Source: Fimbriimonadaceae bacterium (lineage in GTDB: Bacteria > Armatimonadota > Fimbriimonadia > Fimbriimonadales > Fimbriimonadaceae). From it: a DNA stretch of 64,000 nucleotides. The notes under the pieces were generated by a model. The model ran no database searches and was not told where the DNA came from. It was given only the letters and a program-made list of their open reading frames with translations. The stretch is from the NCBI GenBank assembly GCA_020847855.1, contig JADLBH010000038.1, positions 114,902-178,901 on the forward strand, read 5' to 3'. Positions within the stretch are counted from its first letter, which is position 1. Every line of letters starts with the position of its first letter. This document shows, in pieces, positions 34,152 to 44,000 of this stretch. The translations under genes were made by a program, and so were the position numbers.

Positions 34152-35198
34152 CTAGCGTGCTTTGCGTCTAACCGCTATCCATGCACCTACCCCGGCCAGG
34201 GCGCACAGGGCGGCGACTAGAACACCGGCAGGTGGCAGGGTCGGCCCCTGAGCCCGCTCAGTGCCGGGCGGTCCGCCGGCGCGTCCGGCGACTGGCGAGT
34301 ATCCTATGGTCTGGCCGCCGCCGAGCACATGGCCGGTCTCGGCGTCGAGAAGCACGAACCAGTCCGCGTGGCTGTAGCTCCGGGCGAGACGGAGGGTCTT
34401 CTTTCCGAGGTGTGCCCGCATTTCGTCCGAGATCCAGTCATTGATGACCACTCGCACGTACCACAGCTTGGACCGTGCCTTCGCCTGCGCGTCCCCAGGC
34501 CATTCCAGCGCGGTGCCGCCACGGGATTGGATCTCGGCAGACTTCCTCTCGACCGCAGCCTTCGCGAGAAGAACCGCGTCCTCGGGGGCGACCATCGAGT
34601 CAGGCGGAGGTGTGACCGTCCAGCCGTAGGAGTGGATGACGGACATGACGCTTCCGTGGTACATCTCGAACACTGCGTCCACATAGTTTCCATCGCCGTC
34701 GTACCCATACATAGGCTCGTAGAGTCGAGACCGTTGAAGCAACGGATGCCCGGTGTACGATCTCGAAAGGTCCTTGAACTGCCATTCGCGCACATTGAGC
34801 CCAAGCTCATCGCAGATGGCCCGCAGCTTCGTCTCCCGCTCTCTTGGCGTCGCGTACACGCGGCCAGTCGCTCCATTGGGGATGGTCTCGCGCACGGTTT
34901 CCCAGCTGCGTTCGCCTCTTTCGCCGCCTGCGCGGAAGGTTTCAAACTGGCCGTCTGGCTCCGAAACCGTGACCATGCAATGATCGAATCGAATGGTCCA
35001 GCTCCGGGGTAGCTTTGTCCGTTCGGGTACCACGAGTTCAGCGCTCCGGGTATCGAAAGTGCCGCTTCCTCCAACCACTCTGGCAACTTCAACGGCCCGG
35101 TCCAGCACGGCCTTGGGCGGCTCGTCCCCGTAGGAAGAGCTCGCGAGAGCTCCAAGGCCGAGGATCGCGAGAAGCAATCGGCAATGGCGACGAATCAT
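34152..35198 (-). CDS. Exported protein with C-terminal membrane anchor
   Basis: A 348-residue protein from ATG 35198. This start overlaps the stop of the upstream gene as ATGA, indicating coupled translation. It has a signal peptide (MIRRHCRLLLAILGLGALASSSYG) and a PepSY-like segment near the C-terminus (HADWFVLLDAETGHVLGG). It ends with a Pro/Gly linker, a hydrophobic helix (PPAGVLVAALCALAGVGAWIAV) and a basic tail (RRKAR). The end resembles a C-terminal sorting or anchor signal but lacks the PEP motif. Function unknown; it is the second gene of a two-gene unit. Confidence 0.75.
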   Translation of the reverse strand: MIRRHCRLLLAILGLGALASSSYGDEPPKAVLDRAVEVARVVGGSGTFDTRSAELVVPERTKLPRSWTIRFDHCMVTVSEPDGQFETFRAGGERGERSWETVRETIPNGATGRVYATPRERETKLRAICDELGLNVREWQFKDLSRSYTGHPLLQRSRLYEPMYGYDGDGNYVDAVFEMYHGSVMSVIHSYGWTVTPPPDSMVAPEDAVLLAKAAVERKSAEIQSRGGTALEWPGDAQAKARSKLWYVRVVINDWISDEMRAHLGKKTLRLARSYSHADWFVLLDAETGHVLGGGQTIGYSPVAGRAGGPPGTERAQGPTLPPAGVLVAALCALAGVGAWIAVRRKAR

Positions 35199-36381
35199 CG
35201 CCACCAATCCTCCGAATGCGTGTGGCCGTAGGTATTCGGCCGATAGACGGAGCGGACACGAGCGAACTGGTCTCCTGCAAGGGGCAACATCGCTTCATCG
35301 TCGATCAGTGTCTGCCTGTCGTTTTCTGCGTCGTCCACGGTCAGGTACACATGGACCTTCGGCTCTTCTCCGTACGTGCCTTGGTTTGTGTTGCGTTCGA
35401 CGAACTCATCTCTGGCGGCAATGACGGTCCGGCCCTTCATCAGCAACGGCAAAAACCGTTGAACAAAGAGCTCTGCCTCAACGACGAGTGCTTTGTCACG
35501 AAACCCGATGGAAGCTTGGTTTGCGTACGGAATGGGCCACCAAGCGTCTTGGAATGGGCGGAGGACGGGCCGAAAGACGTCCGTTTCGCCCGTGTCGCAG
35601 CCGTGGAAGATCGCGAGGTGCACGGGTGGCTTCTCTGTGGAGTTGAAAGGGGGGTAGCCTGAGCCGTTCGCCGCGCCGCGCCAGTCCAGATAGTTCGGGT
35701 CCTCCTCGTGGGGCCAGTCGTACACGTCCTCGAGAATGTTGTATGTCGTGTGCGAGCTTGCGGTGGAATGGGCATTGACATACCAAATGCCCGCATCGTC
35801 AATCTGAGCGGCAAGCGTGGATGCGGGCCAGTACGTATAGTTCACGGTGCGGCCGTAGTGGTTGTGGCTAACGAGCGAGTAGGCGGCGAGCGCACCGTTG
35901 CCTCCGTGCTGAGCCGCAGTCTGGGGGTAACTGTAGAAGCGGGCTGTGTTCTTCACCACCGCCGTTCCGGTCGCTGGGCCATTGGCCGGGTAGAAGTTCC
36001 CGAGGCGGTCCTTGGCTCGGAACTGAACCTCGACTTGGGTGCCGGGCGGGAAGTGGGTGGAGTCGAAGACCAATTCCAGGCCTCTCGTGGTGCTGCCAGG
36101 TTCGCCTTCGGGCTGCTGCCAATGTTTGAGGTTCTGTCCGTTCAGCCCAAGCCAGGCCTCGGCGATCCAGTTCGGCTCGCCGTTGACGAGGCCAGGGCAA
36201 ACCGCTACGCCGCTGGCGCGGCGACCAGTGCCGGAGAAGTAGAAGGGCATCGGGTCGCTTTGGCCGGTCGTCCCGTTCTGGCTAGGTACCCAGGCGCCGG
36301 GGCCGGAGACCTGGGCGCATGCCGTCATCGCGAGCGCGAGCACGAGGCCGCAGGCCGCAGGCCGCAGATGGTTGTGACCAT
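35195..36381 (-). CDS. Putative lipoprotein with repeat-disrupted start
   Basis: An open frame encodes about 382 residues downstream of GTG 36343, with no recognised family. Motifs include HGGNGALAAYSLVSHNHYGRTVNYTYWP, GIWYVNAHSTASSHTTYN and IFHGCDTGETDVF, the last two suggesting a metal- or thiol-based site. The natural start is probably ATG 36381: TAGACT lies exactly 6 nt before it. From there the frame breaks after 18 codons because a 7-bp unit (TGCGGCC) is present three times at 36346-36366. With one or four copies the ATG leads in frame into a lipoprotein signal (MVTTICGLVLALAMTAC for one copy). Initiation at GTG 36343 would leave only MLALAMTAC, too short for a signal peptide. Confidence 0.65.
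36346..36366. repeat. Heptanucleotide tandem repeat, 3 copies
   Basis: Three perfect copies of GGCCGCA (TGCGGCC on the coding minus strand) between the probable ATG (36381) and the open frame of the lipoprotein gene. Seven is not a multiple of three, so every gain or loss of a unit changes the reading frame. Confidence 0.9.
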
Positions 36382-36393
36382 TGCCTCAGTCTA
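36382..36393 (-). promoter_or_regulatory. Leaderless-type -10 box for the lipoprotein gene
   Basis: TAGACT (36393-36388, minus strand) ends exactly 6 nt before ATG 36381. It argues that this ATG, not GTG 36343, is the intended start. Confidence 0.5.
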
Positions 36394-36442
36394 CACGAGT
36401 TCCGGCCTGAGGCGCAACGTTCCGAGCCATAATCGTGCCGTA

Positions 36443-36500
36443 CACCGCCGAGGAGCGCTGCGAGGCTCGGCCCCAGGCTCGGCGGACGGCGCACCGCGCC
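36443..36500 (+). ncRNA. S-adenosylhomocysteine (SAH) riboswitch
   Basis: The leader of ahcY contains the conserved core of the SAH riboswitch: CCGAGGAGCGCUGCGA at 36448-36463, CCAGGCUCGG at 36473-36482 and ACGGCGCA at 36486-36493. CCGAG can pair with CUCGG, and GCGC with GGCGC, as in the known fold. In characterised cases SAH binding switches on genes of SAH recycling, which fits the downstream adenosylhomocysteinase. A hairpin (about 36513-36538) lies between aptamer and start codon and could be the expression platform. CATAAT at 36428-36433 is a plausible -10. Confidence 0.8.
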
Positions 36501-36572
36501 GACCCGAACCGCGCTCGCGACCCGAGGCGGGTTCGCGGGCAAACCTGCGACCGGCCCAGGAGCCGAACAATC

Positions 36573-37982
<1,410 letters not shown>

Positions 37983-37989
37983 ACTTGGC

Positions 37990-38001
37990 TATAGTGAACC
38001 T
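37990..38001 (+). promoter_or_regulatory. Leaderless-type -10 box for the serine hydrolase-like gene
   Basis: TATAGT (37990-37995) ends exactly 6 nt before GTG 38002 and lies 7 bp after the ahcY stop. Confidence 0.45.
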
Positions 38002-39108
38002 GTGAGACTTTGGTGCTTGGTGTTCGCCTCCCTCGTCGTTACATGCGTCGCTCGCCCCCAGAGCCTCGATCAGATCGTAGAGAAGTACAACTCGGAAGGG
38101 AAGTTCCAGGGGGTGGTTCTTGTGGCCAAGGGCGACAAGGTGCTTCTTCACAAGGCGTACGGCCCGGCCGAGTTCGTTTGGGAGACCCCGCTCACCGCGG
38201 ACGCGAAGTTTCCGATCTGCAATCTGACCGAACAATTCACAGCGGTGCTCGTGCTTCGTGAGGTCGAGAAGGGCGCGATGCGGCTTGACCAGACAGTCGC
38301 CGACTTCTGGCCGAGCCTCAAAGGTTCGCCGACCGGCGAGGTCACCGTCGAGCAAATGCTCCTGAGAAAGTCGGGCCTTGCCCACGTGGAGCAATTGGGC
38401 CCCGACATCGCGCCCGCCGTGGAGGTCGTCCCGAACGACGTTTCCTGGTTCTGGAGGATGCGCGACCCACGCTTCGGGGACATTCAGAAGACGGCGGAGT
38501 TCATGCTGGCCCGCAAACCGGTCTCGTCCCCTGGGTTCGGTAGGGTGAACCCGACCGACTACATCGTCCTCGGTGCGATCTTGGAGAAGGTGACCTCGAA
38601 GAGCTACCCCGCCCTCTTAGACTCCGAGATACTCGCTCCGCTCGGGCTCAAAGAAACCTTCCTCTTGAACTCCACGACGCTTGTGCCCAAGCTCGCGGGC
38701 TCGGCCCTGATGGGGGTAGGAGGCCTTCACCCTGGCCCTTGCGTGCGGTGGGAGAACTCCCCGAGCGGGATGGGAATCGTCTCTACCGCCACCGACCTCC
38801 AGAAGTGGGCGATGGCGATCATGGACGGCAAGCTCCTGAATCCCGCTTCGACCAGTCTTCTCTTGCGCCACGACGATCAGTATTTGAGCGCGATCGGTGT
38901 CTCGATGCCCGTTCCTTTCGGCGATCGCCAGCACGAGACTGCCGAACTGCTCGGTGCGCTCGGTGCCTACCGGGTTCAAATGAGCCTATTGCCGGGGGAC
39001 AAGGTCATCGTGATTCTCCTCTCGGGCTCGAACACCTTCAATCCCAAGCCGATCAGCCGTCAAGCGAACCTGCCGTACGAGCTTGCCTCGGGGGCCCTGG
39101 TCCCATAG
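38002..39108 (+). CDS. Beta-lactamase-fold protein without catalytic residues
   Basis: A 368-residue exported protein of the serine beta-lactamase/class C hydrolase family (signal peptide MRLWCLVFASLVVTCVA). The fold-level motifs are clear: FQGVVLVAKGDKVLLHKAYG, LDQTVADFWPSLKG, VTVEQMLLRKSGL, YIVLGAILEKVTSKSYPALLDSEILAPLGLKETF and SGMGIVSTATDLQKWAMA. The catalytic S-x-x-K is N74-L-T-E77 (PICNLTEQFTA), and the usual YxN is replaced in GRVNPTDY. It is therefore a pseudoenzyme, perhaps binding peptidoglycan or peptides without cleaving them. GTG 38002 is supported by the -10 box. Confidence 0.85.
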   Translation: MRLWCLVFASLVVTCVARPQSLDQIVEKYNSEGKFQGVVLVAKGDKVLLHKAYGPAEFVWETPLTADAKFPICNLTEQFTAVLVLREVEKGAMRLDQTVADFWPSLKGSPTGEVTVEQMLLRKSGLAHVEQLGPDIAPAVEVVPNDVSWFWRMRDPRFGDIQKTAEFMLARKPVSSPGFGRVNPTDYIVLGAILEKVTSKSYPALLDSEILAPLGLKETFLLNSTTLVPKLAGSALMGVGGLHPGPCVRWENSPSGMGIVSTATDLQKWAMAIMDGKLLNPASTSLLLRHDDQYLSAIGVSMPVPFGDRQHETAELLGALGAYRVQMSLLPGDKVIVILLSGSNTFNPKPISRQANLPYELASGALVP

Positions 39109-39195
39109 GTCCTCCTCGTGGGCAGGTGCGCAATCTTGGAGACGCGCGCCGATATTCCAGCTTCCGGATGCGCAAGCCTGGCAAACTAACTAGCA

Positions 39196-39666
39196 ATGGC
39201 GTTTCTGATCATCACACCCGACGGCTCGCAGACGACCGTGGACTCGGCGGCCAGCCTGCGCGCCTTGCAGTTGGACGGAAGAATCCCCGCAGGTTCTCAA
39301 GTCATGGATCTAGCGTCGAGGAGGCAGCTATCGGAGGCAGAGCTGGATTCCGTGCTCGCCGGGTCTTCTCCCAATCTCGGAACCCCTGTGCGAAGACAGG
39401 CCCAAGAGTCCCTTTGGCCCATTGCGAGCATCGTCCTTTGGTCCGTCGGAGGGGTCGTGTGGTTCTTTGTGTTCAAAGGGTGGGGCTTCATCATCGCGGC
39501 CTTCACGTTGTGGGACGCTGTTCGGCTCAAAGCGTCGGGTAGCAAATGGGGCAATCTCGGCCTCGCGGTGGCTGGCATCGCTGCGCTGGCGATCGCATGG
39601 GGATGGTACGACCGGGCCACTTCGACCCAGCCCGCGCCGCCAAACGTTCAGGCACCTAGCAGTTAG
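39196..39666 (+). CDS. Small membrane protein with soluble N-domain
   Basis: A 156-residue protein. The N-terminal part (about 1-60; MAFLIITPDGSQTTVDSAASLRALQLDGRIPAGSQVMD) resembles a GYF-2-like or signal-sensing small beta domain. Two or three hydrophobic segments follow (SIVLWSVGGVVWFFVF, WGFIIAAFTLWDAV, LAVAGIAALAIAWGWY) and a Pro-rich tail. Family not recognised. CAAACT 8 nt upstream is a weak -10 candidate. Confidence 0.65.
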   Translation: MAFLIITPDGSQTTVDSAASLRALQLDGRIPAGSQVMDLASRRQLSEAELDSVLAGSSPNLGTPVRRQAQESLWPIASIVLWSVGGVVWFFVFKGWGFIIAAFTLWDAVRLKASGSKWGNLGLAVAGIAALAIAWGWYDRATSTQPAPPNVQAPSS

Positions 39667-39699
39667 GCGACTCCATGGGCGCGGGCTCGGCAGGGGCGC

Positions 39700-40125
39700 T
39701 CACTCGGAAGGCAGAGTGACCGGCGGCGACTCGTGCCGCGCAGCGCAACCTCGAACCCAACCCCCGATCGTCCCGATCAAGCTGATCGCTACGATCACCG
39801 TGAGCCACGGACTGAAGCTCAAGAGGCGCCCGAGCCTGACCTTCGCCTCATAGGCGATCCCTGCGGGCCGTAGAGAAACTCCGCTCCGGGCGCACTCCTT
39901 GCAGCGAGGCCCTGCTGGTCCAAGCCGAACACACTTTGTGCAGACGAACTTGCCGCACCGGCCGCAGCTCAGATCCGTCGCAGTCCTCGGGTGCCAATGA
40001 CAGAAGTGGGAAGGGCCTTCTTCCGGTGCGGTAACGGCGGGGGCGTTGTCGAACGGGGAGCCACAACGGGCGCAGGTCTCCCTACCCTCCTCGTTCTCCT
40101 TGCCGCAACGACTGCAGACGATCAC
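39700..40125 (-). CDS. Zinc-ribbon / B-box-like membrane protein
   Basis: A 141-residue protein from GTG 40125 (GACAAT 7 nt upstream); the frame is open to 40158. The N-terminus is a zinc ribbon (CSRCGKENEEGRETCARCGSPF). A second Cys/His module of B-box type follows (FCHWHPRTATDLSCGRCGKFVCTKCVRLGPAGPRCKECA). A C-terminal transmembrane helix (LTVIVAISLIGTIGGWV) places the metal-binding part in the cytoplasm. Probably a protein-interaction or assembly factor; no specific role can be given. Confidence 0.75.
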   Translation of the reverse strand: MIVCSRCGKENEEGRETCARCGSPFDNAPAVTAPEEGPSHFCHWHPRTATDLSCGRCGKFVCTKCVRLGPAGPRCKECARSGVSLRPAGIAYEAKVRLGRLLSFSPWLTVIVAISLIGTIGGWVRGCAARHESPPVTLPSE

Positions 40126-40311
40126 GCACGGTATTGTCCCACAGGTGGGTTTGCGCACATTGCCTTGGGAACGCTCGCGCGTCTCCTCGTACCGCGAACG
40201 ACAGGCCCGGTTTCCCGCAGCGTGCCCACGGACGCGGGCTGACCTCGTCCCGAACGCAGCGGTGCGTTTCCGCCGCCACCGCGAAGCCGTCGCCCAAGGA
40301 GGCTTAGGGCA

Positions 40312-40590
40312 GTGACCGGGCGCCTCGTACTCACGGCCCGTGACGTCCCCAACCCCTTGTTCGGCCGCAGGGTCGAGTACGTATTAACCCATGAGGGGGC
40401 ATCCCCGCACGTGGTTTTTCGGAAGCGGGTGTCGGTGCCACGGGTGAGCCCGATCAACGCCTATGCTGGGAAGTTCGTCCGGTTGGGACTGGCCGAGGCG
40501 CAGCGGCTCGGGGTCCCTTTCGAGGACCGCACTTGGACGGACTTGGCAACCGGTAGCATCGAGGTGTGCGAGCACAGATCGCCTTCGTAG
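40312..40590 (+). CDS. Hypothetical protein
   Basis: A 92-residue frame from GTG 40312 with plausible composition (RLVLTARDVPNPLFGRRVEYVL..., VRLGLAEAQRLGVPFEDRTWTDLATGSIEV). There is no recognised family, no clear Shine-Dalgarno and no -10 box at the usual distance. It overlaps the next gene's start by 25 bp. It may be genuine, but the evidence is only an open frame in an otherwise unassigned stretch. Confidence 0.4.
   Translation: MTGRLVLTARDVPNPLFGRRVEYVLTHEGASPHVVFRKRVSVPRVSPINAYAGKFVRLGLAEAQRLGVPFEDRTWTDLATGSIEVCEHRSPS
40554..40565 (+). promoter_or_regulatory. Leaderless-type -10 box for the small lipoprotein
   Basis: TAGCAT (40554-40559) ends exactly 6 nt before GTG 40566. Confidence 0.45.
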
Positions 40591-40946
40591 TCTTGGCCGT
40601 GGGCCTGGGTGGGTGCGCCTCGCCCGAGTCCAAGCTCGCCGGGACGTTCGAACCCTACTTCACGGCACCGGACGGAGCCTCGACCGCAGTGACCGGAACG
40701 ACCCTCGTGCTCAGTGCGGACGGTAGCTTCCACCAGCAAGGATTCCCCTTGATCGAAGGCAAATGGAAGGTTTCGAAAGGGGGCATCGTGCTCCTCCCGC
40801 TCAAGAAGGCCGGGATGGACCCCAGGGCCGCTGGGCTCAGCAAGCCGTCGTACGATCCCATTTTCCTGGAGCTCGCCAAAGATGAGAACAGTCTGCTCGA
40901 GGAACCTGATCCGCAGGGAAACAGAACGGTCTGGAAGCGGAAGTGA
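40566..40946 (+). CDS. Small lipoprotein
   Basis: A 126-residue lipoprotein: MRAQIAFVVLAVGLGGC is a signal with lipobox ending at Cys17. The mature part is a lipocalin-like small beta domain (LAGTFEPYFTAPDG, LVLSADGSFHQQGFPLIEGKWKVSKGGIVLLPL), a pattern seen in many uncharacterised exported proteins. Function unknown. The start is supported by the -10 box; it overlaps the preceding hypothetical frame. Confidence 0.75.
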   Translation: MRAQIAFVVLAVGLGGCASPESKLAGTFEPYFTAPDGASTAVTGTTLVLSADGSFHQQGFPLIEGKWKVSKGGIVLLPLKKAGMDPRAAGLSKPSYDPIFLELAKDENSLLEEPDPQGNRTVWKRK

Positions 40947-40994
40947 TCGAAATTGTTAGCCCGCGAACATTCTGGGCGTGACATTTCGTCCTCA

Positions 40995-41089
40995 CTTTGA
41001 GTCAAAATACGCCGCGGTGGGCAAAGACGATCCTCGTCTATGCCTGCCCGGTAGCCTGTCGGCGGTCTCGCCGCAGGTCGGAGCGGGTC
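40995..41089 (+). promoter_or_regulatory. Structured leader of the SBBP protein gene
   Basis: Two hairpins precede the Shine-Dalgarno GGAG (41080-41083). Hairpin one: GGCA 41020-41023 with TGCC 41041-41044, enclosing GACGA 41026-41030 with TCGTC 41034-41038. Hairpin two: CCTG/CGGCG at 41055-41064 with CGCCG/CAGG at 41069-41077. The layout recalls a ligand-binding leader, but I cannot assign a known class. Confidence 0.35.
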
Positions 41090-44000
41090 ATGAATCGAAG
41101 AACTGATATGTTGCTACGTACATCGCTAGGTGCGATCCTTGCGCTCACTGCGCTACCCGGCTGGGCCCAGTCCAAACCGGGAATGAACGCGGGCCTCACG
41201 GAGTCCTTTGCGAACTTCCAAGAGAACCGAGGGCAATGGCACCCCGATGCCAAGTTCCTCTCCCGGACGCCCGGTCTGGACTACTGGGTCACGAACGACG
41301 GCGTAGTCCTCGACTTCTATAGGAACGAGGGTGTCGAGGAGAGCGAGGTTGACAATTCGCTTCCGATAGGGATCAAGGAGTCCAAACGTGTCGGCCAGGT
41401 CGTCCGCATGTCCTTCGTCGGCAGCAACGGCGGTCAGTTCTCTGGATCGCGCCCTGCCTCCGGCGTGACCGACTATCTGGTCGGCGCTCCCGGTCGCCAC
41501 GCACGAGGCGTCCGCAGCTTTGGCGAGGCGTGGGTGCGGAACATCGTTCCCGGCATTGACCTGCGCAACTACCTCCAAGACAAGAAGCTTCGCTACGATA
41601 TCGTGGTGGCGCCCGGAGCCGACCCGCACCGGGCCCGCCTTCAGTTCGAAGGCGCCTCCTCGTTGAAGATCGCCGGCGACGGCACCCTCGTCATCGGCAC
41701 CGAGCTCGGGGACATCCGCCATCGAGACCTCTTTGCCTATCAAGTCGTGGACGGGAAGCGCGCCCAGGTGCAGGCCAAGTTCGTGAGCACTGGCGCAAGC
41801 ACGGTCGGCTTTGAGATCGGCGAGTACGACGAGACCAAGCCGCTGGTCATTGACCCGCTGGTTTTCGGAAGCTACGTTGGTAGCCCTGGAACCCCGCTCC
41901 AGAACGCCGACGAGATCACCTATGCCGTGACCGGTGAGGCAAACGGCGACATCTATCTCGCAGGCGTAACCAGCCTGTCCACATTCCCGGTGAACGCAGG
42001 GGCATACGGCAAGTTCAACGTTCAAGGCAAGGACGCCTTCCTCGTGAACATGGACGGCGACGGATACAGCGTCTCCTATAGTGCGATCCTTGGCGGCACT
42101 GCCGCAGACTTCGGGCTCGGAATCGGCATTGACGAGGATACGGGCACGGTGTGGATCGGAGGAACGACGAGTTCCGCCGACTTTGCAGGCGTGATCGGAG
42201 ACCCGAAGGGCTCGGGGAGCCGGGTGTGGGTCTCCAAGTTCATCTTCGGTGCTGCGTCCGTCAGCCCCCAGTTCGTGCGCTATGTGAACAACCCTGGGAC
42301 GATCGCCGCGAACGTGTTCGGCAACATGCGCGTCTCGGACGCAGGCAACGTCTACCTTTGCGGCACGAGCACCGTCACGGACCTGACCGCCGACGGCTTT
42401 ACGAACTACCTGCCCAACACCGTCGCGGGTCGAGCCGGCTACGTCATGAAGCTGGACACGAATGGAATCCCCGCCTATAAGACCATGATCGCAGGCGGCA
42501 CAAACGTAGACCTGTTCGGGATCGCGGTGAACGCGAACGACGAGGTGGTCGCCGTGGGTAAGAACGAGTTTGCCGGCGTCCAAGACACCGCGACCGCCGG
42601 GACGCCGACCTTTGTCACGACCACGGGCGTGTTCGCAGGCGTCCCCGGCGTCTTCGAGGGCGGCCGCTGGATCCAAAATGACGGTGCCTTCGTCGTGAAA
42701 CTGACGGCGAACGGGGCTGGCGTTCAAAGCTGTCTTCTCGGCGGCGTTAGCACCGAGCGCGGCCTCGCCGTCGCGTTCGACGCGACGAACCACGTTTACG
42801 TGACCGGCATCACGACCTCGTTCAACTTCCAGCGAACGCCCGGTGCGTTCCAACAGGACTTCAGCTCGACACGGGTCTTCGTGACCAAGCTGTCACCGAC
42901 CTTTGACGCGCTTCGATATTCGACAGGCCTGGGAACCCAAGGCGCGATCACACCTCGTGCGATCGTCGTGGACCCAAGGGGTCGAGCATTCGTAGCGGGC
43001 ACGGCTGGCTTCCAGAACAACTCGCCGTTCCCTGGAATCTACGTCGAGTCTACGCCGGGTTCGATCACTACGATTGACTGCCCTCCCCCGCAGACGCCTC
43101 GGAATGCCCTGGACTGCGCATACGAAGGAGGCGACAACACGATTGACGCTGCGAACGTCGGCGAGAACGCTGCCGACTTTCCGTCCACGACCGATGGCTT
43201 CATCAATGCCCTCGATCCTGCGGGCTCACAACTCGAATACGGATCCTACGTGGGCGAGCTCACGGACGACCACATCCTCGGCCTGTTCGCCGACCCGTTC
43301 GGTGGCGTCTGGTCCGTTGGGTACAGCCAGATCGTTTGGAGCCGGGGCGACCCACTCGCAGGCGTCCCACGAACACCAGGGGTCCCGTTCGGTATCCCCA
43401 TGGCGATCACTGGCAACGCCTTCAAACTCACCATGCCGGTCGGCGGGGATCCTGGCGTCCCGCCAGGGGTGGCCGCTTTCGGGGCCTCCAACGGTTGGAT
43501 CTTCAAGCTCAGGGCGGGCCTTCCTGTCCTGCAGTCGGTCGCGCTCACCAACACTTCGATCGCGGGCGGCCTTGGAGCCTCGACTGACGTAGTCGTCGGC
43601 CTGCGCGACCCGGCACCTGCGGGTGGCGTCGTCGTGCAACTGAACCTGAGCAACCCGACGGTGGCCTCGTTTGCCCCGGTCGGCACTCAGGCGAACACAA
43701 CCGTGTTCATTGATGCTGGCCTCACGACTGCTACGACCACGATCTACACAAGGCCGGTCACCACCACGATCGGTTGCGACGTCAAGGGCACGTTGGACAA
43801 CGACTTCAAGGTAGACCGCCTTTCAGTCCACCCGTGGCTCAGCGACATCGCCTTGAGCCCCGGAAGCGTCCGCGGTGGCAATTCGGTCACCGCCCAAGCG
43901 GTCCTCTTCCAGCCAGCCCCGGTCGGCGGGGTGACGGTCTCGCTCGGAACGACCCGTGCTGACGTGATCACCTTGCCGAACCCGGCCCAGATCGTGGTTC

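Noticed and set aside
41020..41077. Cyclic-di-GMP-I riboswitch
   Set aside because: The two-hairpin layout and a GGCAAA element are suggestive, but the GNRA tetraloop and its receptor are missing; reported only as a structured leader.
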